Positions 9,022-16,138 of a stretch of DNA of 50,198 nucleotides are shown here, piece after piece (positions within the stretch are counted from its first letter, which is position 1; each line of letters begins with the position of its first letter). A model generated the notes under the pieces. That model saw nothing but the letters and a program-made list of their open reading frames with translations. It made no database searches and was not told the DNA's origin. The DNA comes from an uncultured Lachnospiraceae bacterium (GTDB lineage: Bacteria > Bacillota > Clostridia > Lachnospirales > Lachnospiraceae), in assembly GCA_934394615.1 (NCBI GenBank), contig CAKRRJ010000005.1:1-50198 (forward strand), written 5' to 3'. The position numbers and the translations under genes were made by a program.

Positions 9022-9774
9022 ATGCTGGAATTTGATAACGTGTGTTTCCAGTATGAGGTGGACGATTACGCGATCATGGACAAGCTGTCCTTTCAGATTC
9101 AGGACGGTGAGTTTGTCTCTGTGATCGGTCCGTCCGGCTGTGGAAAAAGTACCATTTTCCGTCTGGTAAACAAGCTTCTTACTCCGGATGCAGGGCGGGT
9201 GCTTGTAAACGGCCAGTCAATTGAAACCCAGAAAAATTACTGTGGTTATATGCCGCAGCATGATTTATTATTTCCGTGGCGCACGGTAAAGGAAAATGTG
9301 ATGCTGCCTATGGAGATCCAGGGCGGATATACCAAAGCAGAGATGGAACAGCGCGCAGAGGAGGCACTGGCTTCGGTCGGCCTTTCCGGCTGGGGACAGA
9401 AAAGCCCAAGAGAGCTTTCCGGCGGCATGAGACAGCGTGCGGCATTTGCGCGCACTGTGCTGACCGGTTCTGATCTGCTTCTTTTAGATGAGCCGTTTTC
9501 GGCACTGGATTACTTAACCAGGCTCTCCATGCGGGAGTGGCTGCTGGAGCAGTGGGAGCGGGACCAGAAAACGGTGCTGTTCATTACGCACGATGTAGAG
9601 GAAGCGCTGTTTCTGTCTGGCCGTATTTTAGTGGTGGAGCAGACACCGATGACGCATCTGCGCTCCATTGAAGTTCCGGCTGCTTACCCGCGTACCAGGG
9701 AAGAACTGGCGCGTCCGGAACTTCTTGACCTAAAGGAAGAACTGATCCAGATGTTAAGGAGGGATGCGAAGTGA
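9022..9774 (+). CDS. thiZ: HMP/thiamine-precursor ABC transporter, ATPase
   Basis: A 250-residue ABC ATPase: Walker A GPSGCGKST near residue 38, Q-loop GYMPQHDLLFPW near 73, signature LSGGMRQR near 133, Walker B LLLLDEPFSALD near 153 and switch His in FITHDVEEA near 190. The closest families are nitrate/taurine/pyrimidine-type importers, and the neighbours (tenA, NMT1-like binding protein) point to the ThiXYZ system for HMP derivatives. Its stop overlaps the GTG start of the permease (GTGA at 9771). Confidence 0.9.
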   Translation: MLEFDNVCFQYEVDDYAIMDKLSFQIQDGEFVSVIGPSGCGKSTIFRLVNKLLTPDAGRVLVNGQSIETQKNYCGYMPQHDLLFPWRTVKENVMLPMEIQGGYTKAEMEQRAEEALASVGLSGWGQKSPRELSGGMRQRAAFARTVLTGSDLLLLDEPFSALDYLTRLSMREWLLEQWERDQKTVLFITHDVEEALFLSGRILVVEQTPMTHLRSIEVPAAYPRTREELARPELLDLKEELIQMLRRDAK

Positions 9775-10532
9775 AGAAAAAATCATGCACCAACTCCAGC
9801 CTTCCGGCCCTGATCCTGACCTTTGCCCTGCTGATTTTCTGGCAGGCAGCCGCTATGGGCGTGAACGCGGCTTACATCCTTCCATCCCCGACCCAGATCC
9901 TGCAAAAACTCTGGGAACTGCGGGAACCGCTGTTTCTGGCACACCTTCCGGCAACCATGTCGGTCGTGGCCATCGGCCTTGGAATTTCCATTGTATTAGG
10001 CCTTGGCCTGGCTGTTTTGATGGATGCCAATGACACGGCAAGAAGAGCCCTGTACCCTTTGATCATTGCATCCCAGACCATCCCGACCACAGCGCTGGCA
10101 CCGCTGTTTGTACTGTGGTTCGGCTATTCCATCTGGAGCAAGGTTCTGGTTACGGTGCTGATTACCTTTTTCCCGATTACCATCACAGTGTTTGACGGAT
10201 TTCAGTCGGTGAAAACAGAAATGGAAGAACTGTTATTTACCTTTGGCGCGTCACCGGTCCAGATTTTCTGGAAATTAAAGGTTCCGGCTGTGCTGCCGTA
10301 TTTCTTTTCCGCGATCAAGATGGCTGTTCCGCTGTCCATCATCGGCGCGGCCATCGGAGAGTGGCTGGGCGCGCAGAGCGGCCTGGGATATTTCAGCCGC
10401 CGCATGATGACGCAGCTCGACGGTGCCGGAGTGTTCGCGCCGATTCTGCTTCTTTCCGTGGTAGCCATGATCTTTGTTTGGCTGGTAACTTTGCTGGAGA
10501 AGCGGCTGATCCGCTGGAGAAATGATCTGTAA
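9771..10532 (+). CDS. thiX: HMP/thiamine-precursor ABC transporter, permease
   Basis: A 253-residue inner-membrane permease with about six hydrophobic helices and the EAA-type cytoplasmic loop ELLFTFGASPVQIFWKLKVPAVLP that contacts the ATPase. It uses a GTG start at 9771, supported by AAGGAGG seven bases upstream and by four-base overlap with thiZ. The BPD_transp_1 fold and the position between ATPase and binding protein fix its role; the substrate is inferred from operon context. Confidence 0.9.
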   Translation: MKKKSCTNSSLPALILTFALLIFWQAAAMGVNAAYILPSPTQILQKLWELREPLFLAHLPATMSVVAIGLGISIVLGLGLAVLMDANDTARRALYPLIIASQTIPTTALAPLFVLWFGYSIWSKVLVTVLITFFPITITVFDGFQSVKTEMEELLFTFGASPVQIFWKLKVPAVLPYFFSAIKMAVPLSIIGAAIGEWLGAQSGLGYFSRRMMTQLDGAGVFAPILLLSVVAMIFVWLVTLLEKRLIRWRNDL

Positions 10533-10590
10533 AGACAGAGGAACATGGATGCCATGTTCGCAACAGAATGATAAAAGTGAGGATAAAATT

Positions 10591-11691
10591 ATGAGAAAAA
10601 AAGCATTTGTGGCTGCATTTACCGCAGCAGCTTTAAGTATCGCGGCACTTTCCGGCTGCGGAAACAATAATTCCAAATCTGCTGAGACAACTGCGAAAAC
10701 TGAGGCAGCAGGCGAAGCAGAGGAGAGTACGGACGCATCCGCTGCTTCTGAGGCTGCGGGCGATACAGCGAAAGACAAGAAAGACCTTCGGGAAGTGAAC
10801 GTAGTCCTGGACTGGTACCCGAATGCCATCCACACCTTCCTCTACACCGCCATTGAGCGCGGTTACTATGAGGAGGAGGGACTGGATGTAAAGATCCGCT
10901 TCCCATCCAACGCGAATGATGCTTTGTCTATGGTGGCAGCAGGCAAGGCTGAGATTGGCATGTACTATCAGCAGGATCTGATCCAGGCGGTAGCAAACCA
11001 GAAAGCGCCGATCCGTTCCGTGGGCGCGATCGTGCAGTCTCCGCTGAACATCATCCTGTCCCTGAAGGATAAGAATATTACCAGCCCGAAAGACATGGTT
11101 GGCAAGACCATTGGCTACGGCGGCACGGTATTAAGCGAGTCTCTGGTAAAATGTATGATGGAGTATGTGGGTGCTGATGCTTCCGATGTGAACCTTGTCG
11201 ATGTCGGTTTTGACCTGATGAGTTCCATGACAACCGGAAATGTAGATGCCACCATTGGCTGCCTGGTTAACCACGAGGTTCCGCAGATGGAATCCGAGGG
11301 ATTTGAACTGAATTATTTCCCGGTAACCGGCTACGGAATCCCGAATTACTACGAGGAAGTGTTCCTGACCAACAACAAGCTGCTGGAGGAAGAGCCAGAT
11401 GTTGTAGCTGGTTTCCTGCGCGCGTCCAAAAAAGGATTTGATGATTTCAAGGCAGATCCGGACGGCTGCCTGGCAATTCTGATGAACAACCAGAATGAGG
11501 CGAACTTCCCGCTGACCCAGAGCGTAGAGGAACAGTCCTGTGCAACTCTGCTTCCACTGATGGAAACAGATGACGCAGAGTTCTTAAGCCAGACCGAGGA
11601 ATGCTGGCAGGAGAACATCGACTGGATGCTCGAGAACGGGCTCATTGACCAGAGCGTGGATGTCGATGAAGTAATGACCGTAGTGGAATAA
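10591..11691 (+). CDS. thiY: HMP-precursor ABC transporter, binding lipoprotein (NMT1/THI5-like)
   Basis: A 366-residue lipoprotein: basic N-terminus, hydrophobic stretch, lipobox ALSGC near residue 21, then an acidic Ala/Glu/Ser linker to about residue 65. The NMT1/THI5-like domain starts VNVVLDWYPNAIHTFLYTA and continues with GYYEEEGLDVKI, SMVAAGKAEIGMYY and MVGKTIGYGG. These proteins bind formylaminopyrimidine or related HMP precursors. The frame is open from 10522, but the ATG at 10591 follows GTGAGGA and begins a proper signal peptide. Last gene of the TPP-controlled operon; a palindromic repeat follows eight bases later. Confidence 0.92.
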   Translation: MRKKAFVAAFTAAALSIAALSGCGNNNSKSAETTAKTEAAGEAEESTDASAASEAAGDTAKDKKDLREVNVVLDWYPNAIHTFLYTAIERGYYEEEGLDVKIRFPSNANDALSMVAAGKAEIGMYYQQDLIQAVANQKAPIRSVGAIVQSPLNIILSLKDKNITSPKDMVGKTIGYGGTVLSESLVKCMMEYVGADASDVNLVDVGFDLMSSMTTGNVDATIGCLVNHEVPQMESEGFELNYFPVTGYGIPNYYEEVFLTNNKLLEEEPDVVAGFLRASKKGFDDFKADPDGCLAILMNNQNEANFPLTQSVEEQSCATLLPLMETDDAEFLSQTEECWQENIDWMLENGLIDQSVDVDEVMTVVE

Positions 11692-11697
11692 AATTTA

Positions 11698-11775
11698 AGG
11701 TCTGAAAACACTACGGGTCCGAAGCCGGTAATCCTGGCATACCACTGCGCAAAATATGGGTATTGTGTTCGGACC
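11698..11775 (+). repeat. Half copy of the GGTCCGAA...TTCGGACC palindromic repeat
   Basis: A 60-base hairpin-forming unit (8-bp perfect ends, 11716-11723 with 11768-11775) preceded by AGGTCTG. It matches the arms of the large elements at 34562-35083: shared blocks include TCCGAAGCCGGT, GCATACCACTGCGCA and GGTATTGTGTTCGGAC. The central core of the large elements is absent. It lies directly behind the thiamine operon and, with the T-rich bases that follow, could serve as its terminator. Confidence 0.7.
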
Positions 11776-11816
11776 TTTCTATAATATGATTTATATACAG
11801 CAGAACTCCCCGCGTC

Positions 11817-11845
11817 TTGTTTTTTGTGGAAAATTGGACTATAAT
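11817..11845 (+). promoter_or_regulatory. Promoter for the DegV gene
   Basis: A perfect TATAAT (11840-11845) lies 17 bases downstream of TTGTTT (11817-11822). The predicted transcript starts about 50 bases before the start codon and would include the GC palindrome at 11864. Confidence 0.55.
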
Positions 11846-11863
11846 TCCCTTTATATGTAATAA

Positions 11864-11879
11864 GGGGCCCCGGGGCCCC
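11864..11879. repeat. 16-bp all-GC palindrome in the DegV leader
   Basis: GGGGCCCCGGGGCCCC is both a perfect palindrome and a tandem duplication of GGGGCCCC, inside an AT-rich intergenic region. It lies just after the expected transcription start and 12 bases before the ribosome-binding site. Confidence 0.9.
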
Positions 11880-11903
11880 GGATATACAAAGGAGAAAGTT
11901 TGG

Positions 11904-12773
11904 ATGAGAAAAACCGGAATTGTTACGGACAGCCACAGTGGCATTTCCCAGGAAGAGGCAAAGCGCCTTGGCATTTTTGTGCTTCCGATGCCGTTTTATA
12001 TGAATGGAACCTGTTATTATGAGGGCATCAATATTACCAGAGAGGAGTTTTTGGAGCGTCTTGGCAGACTGGAGGACATCAGCACGTCCCAGCCGTCCCC
12101 GGAGTCTGTCATGGAGCTCTGGGATAAGGTGCTTTCTGAGTATGAGGACATTCTTTATATCCCAATCAGCAGCGGCCTGAGCGGTTCCTGCCAGACGGCG
12201 ATGATGCTGGCGCAGGAAGACAATTATGCGGGAAAGGTCTATGTGATCGATAATGGCAGTGTGGCAACTCCGCTTCACCAGAGCATTCTGGATGCGTTAG
12301 AACTCCTGGATGCCGGCTGCAGCGCGGCTGAGGTGAAAGCGCGCATGGAAGCGGTCAAGACCCGGGCGGGAATCTACATTGCCGTGGATGATCTCAAATA
12401 CTTAAAGCACGGCGGCCGTATTTCTGCCGGTGTGGCTCTGGTTGGCGGTCTGCTAAACGTAAAGCCGGTGCTTCATTTTGACATTGGCATTCTGGAATTG
12501 CACAAAAACTGCCGCGGCCTGAAAAAGGCGAAGCAGACTATGATCGAGGATGTGAAAAAGGTCATTGCCAAGTCTTACCAGCGGGAATACAATGCGGGGA
12601 ACATGCACATTGTGGCGGCTTCCAGCGCCGGAAAAGAGGAGACAGATGCCTGGGTGAAGGAGATTGAGGCAGCGTTTCCGGGACGGACGATTCTGTGTGA
12701 TGACCTGTCCTTTGGCGTAACCTGCCACATCGGACCTGGAGGCCTGGGCATTGGGTATACCTGCAAACCGTAA
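11904..12773 (+). CDS. DegV family fatty-acid-binding protein
   Basis: A 289-residue DegV protein. The family (FakB in staphylococci) binds a fatty acid and presents it to the kinase FakA for incorporation into phospholipid. Diagnostic stretches are IVTDSHSGISQEEAKRLGI at the N-terminus, STSQPSPE near residue 66, ISSGLSGSCQTA near 91 and LKYLKHGGRIS near 169. No FakA/DAK-domain gene is in the window. The frame is open further upstream, but ATG 11904 has AAAGGAG at the right distance and starts the conserved domain. Monocistronic by its own promoter. Confidence 0.9.
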   Translation: MRKTGIVTDSHSGISQEEAKRLGIFVLPMPFYMNGTCYYEGINITREEFLERLGRLEDISTSQPSPESVMELWDKVLSEYEDILYIPISSGLSGSCQTAMMLAQEDNYAGKVYVIDNGSVATPLHQSILDALELLDAGCSAAEVKARMEAVKTRAGIYIAVDDLKYLKHGGRISAGVALVGGLLNVKPVLHFDIGILELHKNCRGLKKAKQTMIEDVKKVIAKSYQREYNAGNMHIVAASSAGKEETDAWVKEIEAAFPGRTILCDDLSFGVTCHIGPGGLGIGYTCKP

Positions 12774-12824
12774 GTTTTTCCAGGCATTCCCAGTAGATTT
12801 TCCATGTTCTGTATGATAACATAC

Positions 12825-12858
12825 TTTTGTAACAAATATGAAATATTTTTGTAACAAA
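12825..12858 (+). promoter_or_regulatory. Tandem TTTTGTAACAAA sites upstream of the Cys-rich gene
   Basis: The 12-mer TTTTGTAACAAA occurs at 12825-12836 and again at 12847-12858, a 22-base period, which is two helical turns. The core TTTGTAACAAA is itself a palindrome around its central A. The second copy ends next to the ribosome-binding site AAAGGAG. This is the pattern of a paired operator, though an RNA-level role is also possible. Confidence 0.55.
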
Positions 12859-12871
12859 AGGAGAGCAAAAC

Positions 12872-13246
12872 ATGAGAAAACAGATCGTAACTACCGCAGC
12901 AGCTATGGCAGTAACCGCACTGATGGCATTCCAGCCGATGACCGCGTTTGCGGCAACCGGAAACTGTGGAACCGGAACTTATAACACCGGATGCAGCACC
13001 CAGGTATGCCAGAGCTACGGATGCAGCAAAGGAAACAACAGTCTTGGTAACGCTGCCTGTGCTCAGAACGGAAGCTCCTGGAAACAGAACAGTAACTGTG
13101 GTCAGAATGGCAGCTTATGCAGCAGCGCACGCGGCTGCAATACCGGAAGCGTTTTGAACGCAAACAGAAAAAATCTGTCCGGCAAAAACTGCAGCAGTCC
13201 GCAGATGATCTCTTACGCGATTGGTAATTCCGGCTGCCGCAGATAG
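12872..13246 (+). CDS. Small secreted cysteine-rich protein, unknown function
   Basis: A 124-residue precursor with a clear signal peptide (MRKQIVTTAAAMAVTALMAF, cleavage after AFA near residue 27). The mature part of about 97 residues has ten cysteines spread evenly, and is rich in Asn, Gly and Ser, with recurring NCG, GCS and CAQNGSS-type pieces that suggest internal repetition. An even number of cysteines is compatible with five disulfides in an exported protein. I recognise no family; it could be a cell-surface, spore-coat or antimicrobial-type protein. AAAGGAG precedes the start, and the gene has its own terminator. The upstream tandem sites suggest dedicated regulation. Confidence 0.75.
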   Translation: MRKQIVTTAAAMAVTALMAFQPMTAFAATGNCGTGTYNTGCSTQVCQSYGCSKGNNSLGNAACAQNGSSWKQNSNCGQNGSLCSSARGCNTGSVLNANRKNLSGKNCSSPQMISYAIGNSGCRR

Positions 13247-13290
13247 TCCGGAAGCCAAAAACAGTTATTTATGATACATAGGATAAACGC

Positions 13291-13318
13291 AGAGGAGCCT
13301 TTTTAGGCTCTTCTTTTT
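13291..13318 (+). terminator. Intrinsic terminator after the Cys-rich gene
   Basis: A 10-bp stem (AGAGGAGCCT with AGGCTCTTCT, one G-T pair) with a TTTT loop, followed by TTTT. It begins 44 bases after the stop codon. Confidence 0.8.
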
Positions 13319-13405
13319 CGCGTAATTCTGGAGTCTGTAAGACAAAGCAATAACAAACAAATTATGCAAGGTGAAAATAAAGTGAAAAAAATATTCAAAA
13401 AACAC

Positions 13406-13433
13406 TTGCAAAATAAACAAAAAGTGTTATAGT
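13406..13433 (+). promoter_or_regulatory. Promoter of the alcohol dehydrogenase gene
   Basis: TTGCAA (13406-13411) and TATAGT (13428-13433) with a 16-base spacer. An inverted repeat AACACTT / AAGTGTT (13401-13407 and 13422-13428) spans the promoter. Confidence 0.6.
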
Positions 13434-13446
13434 AAGTACAGAGTTA

Positions 13447-13464
13447 ATGTTAATAAATTAACGA
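13447..13464 (+). promoter_or_regulatory. Rex-like operator
   Basis: ATGTTAATAAATTAACGA matches the Rex consensus TTGTTAANNNNTTAACAA at all but the first and the sixteenth positions. It lies about 14 bases downstream of the -10, where a bound repressor would block the polymerase. Rex senses NADH/NAD+ and controls fermentative alcohol dehydrogenase genes in many Gram-positive bacteria. No rex gene is in this window. Confidence 0.65.
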
Positions 13465-13527
13465 ATCAATACAAAAAGCGAACACAAAAAAGGTGCTGTT
13501 AGATGACAGCAGAATGGAGGAGCTATT

Positions 13528-14745
13528 ATGGCTAGATTCACATTACCAAGAGACTTATATCACGGAAAAGGTGCATTAGAGGCATTAAAGACATTCGAGG
13601 GTAAGAAAGCTATCATCTGCGTTGGCGGTGGTTCCATGAAACGTTTCGGTTTCCTTGATAAGGCAAAACAGTACCTGGAGGAAGCAGGAATGGAGGTTCA
13701 GCTTTACGAGGGCATCGAGCCGGATCCTTCCGTAGAGACCGTTATGAAGGGCGCAGCAGCCATGGAAGCATTCCAGCCTGACTGGATCGTTGCAATGGGC
13801 GGCGGTTCTCCAATCGACGCAGCAAAAGCTATGTGGATTAAATATGAGTATCCGGACATCACCTTTGAGGATATGTGCAAGGTATTCGGTATCCCGAAAC
13901 TGAGAAGAAAAGCTCATTTCTGTGCAATTTCTTCTACTTCCGGAACTGCTACCGAGGTAACCGCATTCTCTATCATCACCGATTACCAGAAGGGCATTAA
14001 GTACCCGATCGCAGACTTTGAGATCACCCCGGATGTAGCAATCGTAGATCCGGATCTGGCAGAGACCATGCCGCAGAAACTGGTTGCTCATACCGGTATG
14101 GATGCTATGACCCATGCAATTGAGGCTTACGTTTCCACCGCAAACTGTGACTTTACCGATCCGCTGGCTCTGCACGCAATCAAGATGATCCAGCACGACC
14201 TGGTAGATTCCTACAACGGCGATATGGCAAAACGTGATTCCATGCACAACGCACAGTGCCTGGCTGGTATGGCATTCTCCAACGCACTGTTAGGTATCGT
14301 TCACTCTATGGCTCACAAGACCGGCGCAGCATTCGCTGACTACGGCGCACACATCATCCACGGTGCAGCAAACGCAATGTACCTGCCGAAAGTTATCGCA
14401 TTCAACGCAAAAGATGAGACCGCAAAAGAGCGTTACGGCGAGATCGCAGACTTCATGAAACTGGGCGGCGAGACCCTGGACGAGAAGGTTGCTCTCTTAA
14501 TCGCTTACTTAAGAAAGATGAACGACGACTTAAAGATCCCACACTGCATCAAGAACTACGGCGCAGACAGCTATCCGACCGAGCAGGGCTTTGTACCGGA
14601 AGAGGTATTCTTAGAGAGACTGCCGGAAATCGCAAAGAATGCCATCGCAGATGCATGTACCGGTTCCAACCCGCGTCAGCCTAGCCAGGAAGAGATGGAG
14701 AAACTGCTTAAGTGCTGCTACTACGATACGGAAGTTGATTTTTAA
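13528..14745 (+). CDS. Iron-containing alcohol dehydrogenase
   Basis: A 405-residue class III (Fe-ADH) enzyme that reduces aldehydes such as acetaldehyde or butyraldehyde with NAD(P)H, regenerating NAD+ in fermentation. The cofactor motif MGGGSPIDAAKAMW is near residue 90, STSGTATEVT near 138, and the metal ligands lie in HTGMDAMTHAIEAY and HSMAHKTGAAFADYGAHIIHG. Codon use is strongly biased to a few codons (GCA, GGC, ATC, CCG), as in highly expressed genes. GGAGG precedes the start, the leader carries a Rex-like site, and a terminator follows, so it is a single-gene unit tied to redox state. Substrate chain length cannot be told. Confidence 0.93.
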   Translation: MARFTLPRDLYHGKGALEALKTFEGKKAIICVGGGSMKRFGFLDKAKQYLEEAGMEVQLYEGIEPDPSVETVMKGAAAMEAFQPDWIVAMGGGSPIDAAKAMWIKYEYPDITFEDMCKVFGIPKLRRKAHFCAISSTSGTATEVTAFSIITDYQKGIKYPIADFEITPDVAIVDPDLAETMPQKLVAHTGMDAMTHAIEAYVSTANCDFTDPLALHAIKMIQHDLVDSYNGDMAKRDSMHNAQCLAGMAFSNALLGIVHSMAHKTGAAFADYGAHIIHGAANAMYLPKVIAFNAKDETAKERYGEIADFMKLGGETLDEKVALLIAYLRKMNDDLKIPHCIKNYGADSYPTEQGFVPEEVFLERLPEIAKNAIADACTGSNPRQPSQEEMEKLLKCCYYDTEVDF

Positions 14746-14765
14746 ATTCACTTATAAATAACCGG

Positions 14766-14805
14766 AGAAGTCCTGTCTGGAATATTCCACCAGGGCTTCT
14801 TTTTA
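14766..14805 (+). terminator. Intrinsic terminator after the alcohol dehydrogenase gene
   Basis: AGAAGTCCTG pairs with CAGGGCTTCT (10 bp, one G-T pair), with further pairing inside the loop, followed by TTTT. It begins 20 bases after the stop. Confidence 0.85.
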
Positions 14806-14830
14806 TGCGCAAAAAACCAGAAAGCAGGTA

Positions 14831-14859
14831 TTGCCAGTTTTGCGAAAAGTGCGTATAAT
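14831..14859 (+). promoter_or_regulatory. Promoter of the anion transporter gene
   Basis: TTGCCA (14831-14836) and perfect TATAAT (14854-14859) with a 17-base spacer, 38 bases upstream of the start codon. Confidence 0.7.
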
Positions 14860-14897
14860 ATCATTTTGTTATTTTTGCACAGTAGGGGGATTTTTTC

Positions 14898-16058
14898 ATG
14901 AGGAAGACGCTGATTGCATATTTCAAAAAAGAAACCGTTCTTTGCATTGCGGCATTTCTGGCGATTGTTTCTATGTTTTTCATTCATCCGGATAGTCAGT
15001 ATGCTGGATACCTGGATTACCGGGTATTAGCACTTTTGTTTTCGCTAATGACAATCATGGAAGGATTTAAACAGACCGGATTTTTCAGTCAGGTGGCGCA
15101 GGCATTGCTTTCTCGAGTCCATACGTTTCGTCAGCTGTACCTGGTGCTGGTATTGCTTTGCTTCTTTTGCTCTATGTGGATTACCAATGATGTAGCGCTT
15201 TTAACTTTTGTACCGTTTACAATCCTGGTGCTGGAACTGGCAGGACTTCAGAAAGAGATGATTCCGGTGATTGTGCTGCAGACCATTGCTGCCAATCTTG
15301 GAAGTATGATGACTCCGGTTGGAAATCCGCAGAATTTATATCTGTATTCCATTTCCGCTATGGGAATGGGAACGTTTTTGAGCATTATGGGACCGCTTAC
15401 ACTGGTTTCTTTTGTCATGATCCTTGGTGCCTGTATCGTTCATAAAAATTTTGATTTAAACCAAGAACTGCTAAAAAAACAGATATCGGAACCGGAAAAT
15501 CCGGTAAAACGGAAACAGCAGAATCTGTTGCTGACAGCATTGTTTCTGATCAGTCTGCTCTCAGTGTTTCGCGTTTTGTCATGGCCGCTGTTATTACTTA
15601 TAATAATGGTGGGGTGTTTGCTTTTTGCCAGCGTATGCCAGGGCAGTTTTCTGCCGAAAAAGGTGGATTACAGTCTGCTGCTGACTTTTGTCGCGTTTTT
15701 TATTTTTATTGGAAATATGAAGCGGGTGGATCTGGTGCGGGATCTTTTAAATCAGATGCTTTCCGGCCGGGAACTCTTTGTTTCATTTGGATGCAGCCAG
15801 ATTATCAGCAATGTGCCAGCAGCCATTTTACTTTCCGGTTTTACCGACCAGTATGTCGCACTTTTGCGCGGAGTCAACATCGGTGGACTCGGAACGCTGA
15901 TTGCTTCTCTGGCAAGTCTCATTTCCTATAAGTTTTTTGCGGAGAATGAGACGCGTTTTCCAGAAGCAGGAACCAAAAAAGACTATATGATTCGGTTTAC
16001 GCTCTGGAACGCCGGTATGGCTGTGGTACTTTTATTTGTGGCAGCAGTGGCAGGATAG
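14898..16058 (+). CDS. SLC13/ArsB-type anion transporter
   Basis: A 386-residue membrane protein with about ten hydrophobic helices, of the ion transporter superfamily (CitM/SLC13/ArsB). The two pseudo-symmetric hairpin motifs are visible: TNDVALLTFVPFT near residue 97 with NLGSMMTPVGNPQNL near 134, and SNVPAAILLSGF near 308. Family members carry dicarboxylates, sulfate, arsenite or citrate; the sequence does not say which. The length is slightly short of the 400-450 usual. GGGGG precedes the ATG. Own promoter upstream; parE follows after 80 bases with its own candidate promoter. Confidence 0.85.
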   Translation: MRKTLIAYFKKETVLCIAAFLAIVSMFFIHPDSQYAGYLDYRVLALLFSLMTIMEGFKQTGFFSQVAQALLSRVHTFRQLYLVLVLLCFFCSMWITNDVALLTFVPFTILVLELAGLQKEMIPVIVLQTIAANLGSMMTPVGNPQNLYLYSISAMGMGTFLSIMGPLTLVSFVMILGACIVHKNFDLNQELLKKQISEPENPVKRKQQNLLLTALFLISLLSVFRVLSWPLLLLIIMVGCLLFASVCQGSFLPKKVDYSLLLTFVAFFIFIGNMKRVDLVRDLLNQMLSGRELFVSFGCSQIISNVPAAILLSGFTDQYVALLRGVNIGGLGTLIASLASLISYKFFAENETRFPEAGTKKDYMIRFTLWNAGMAVVLLFVAAVAG

Positions 16059-16073
16059 GAATGGATTTTTGAC

Positions 16074-16102
16074 TTGATTTTTTCAATATTTTTTTATAAA
16101 AT
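16074..16102 (+). promoter_or_regulatory. Candidate promoter for parE-parC
   Basis: TTGATT (16074-16079) and TAAAAT (16097-16102) with a 17-base spacer, 36 bases upstream of the start codon in an A/T-rich stretch. Confidence 0.4.
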
Positions 16103-16138
16103 AAAGAATCGAACATTTGTTTTGTTATGGAGGAAATA

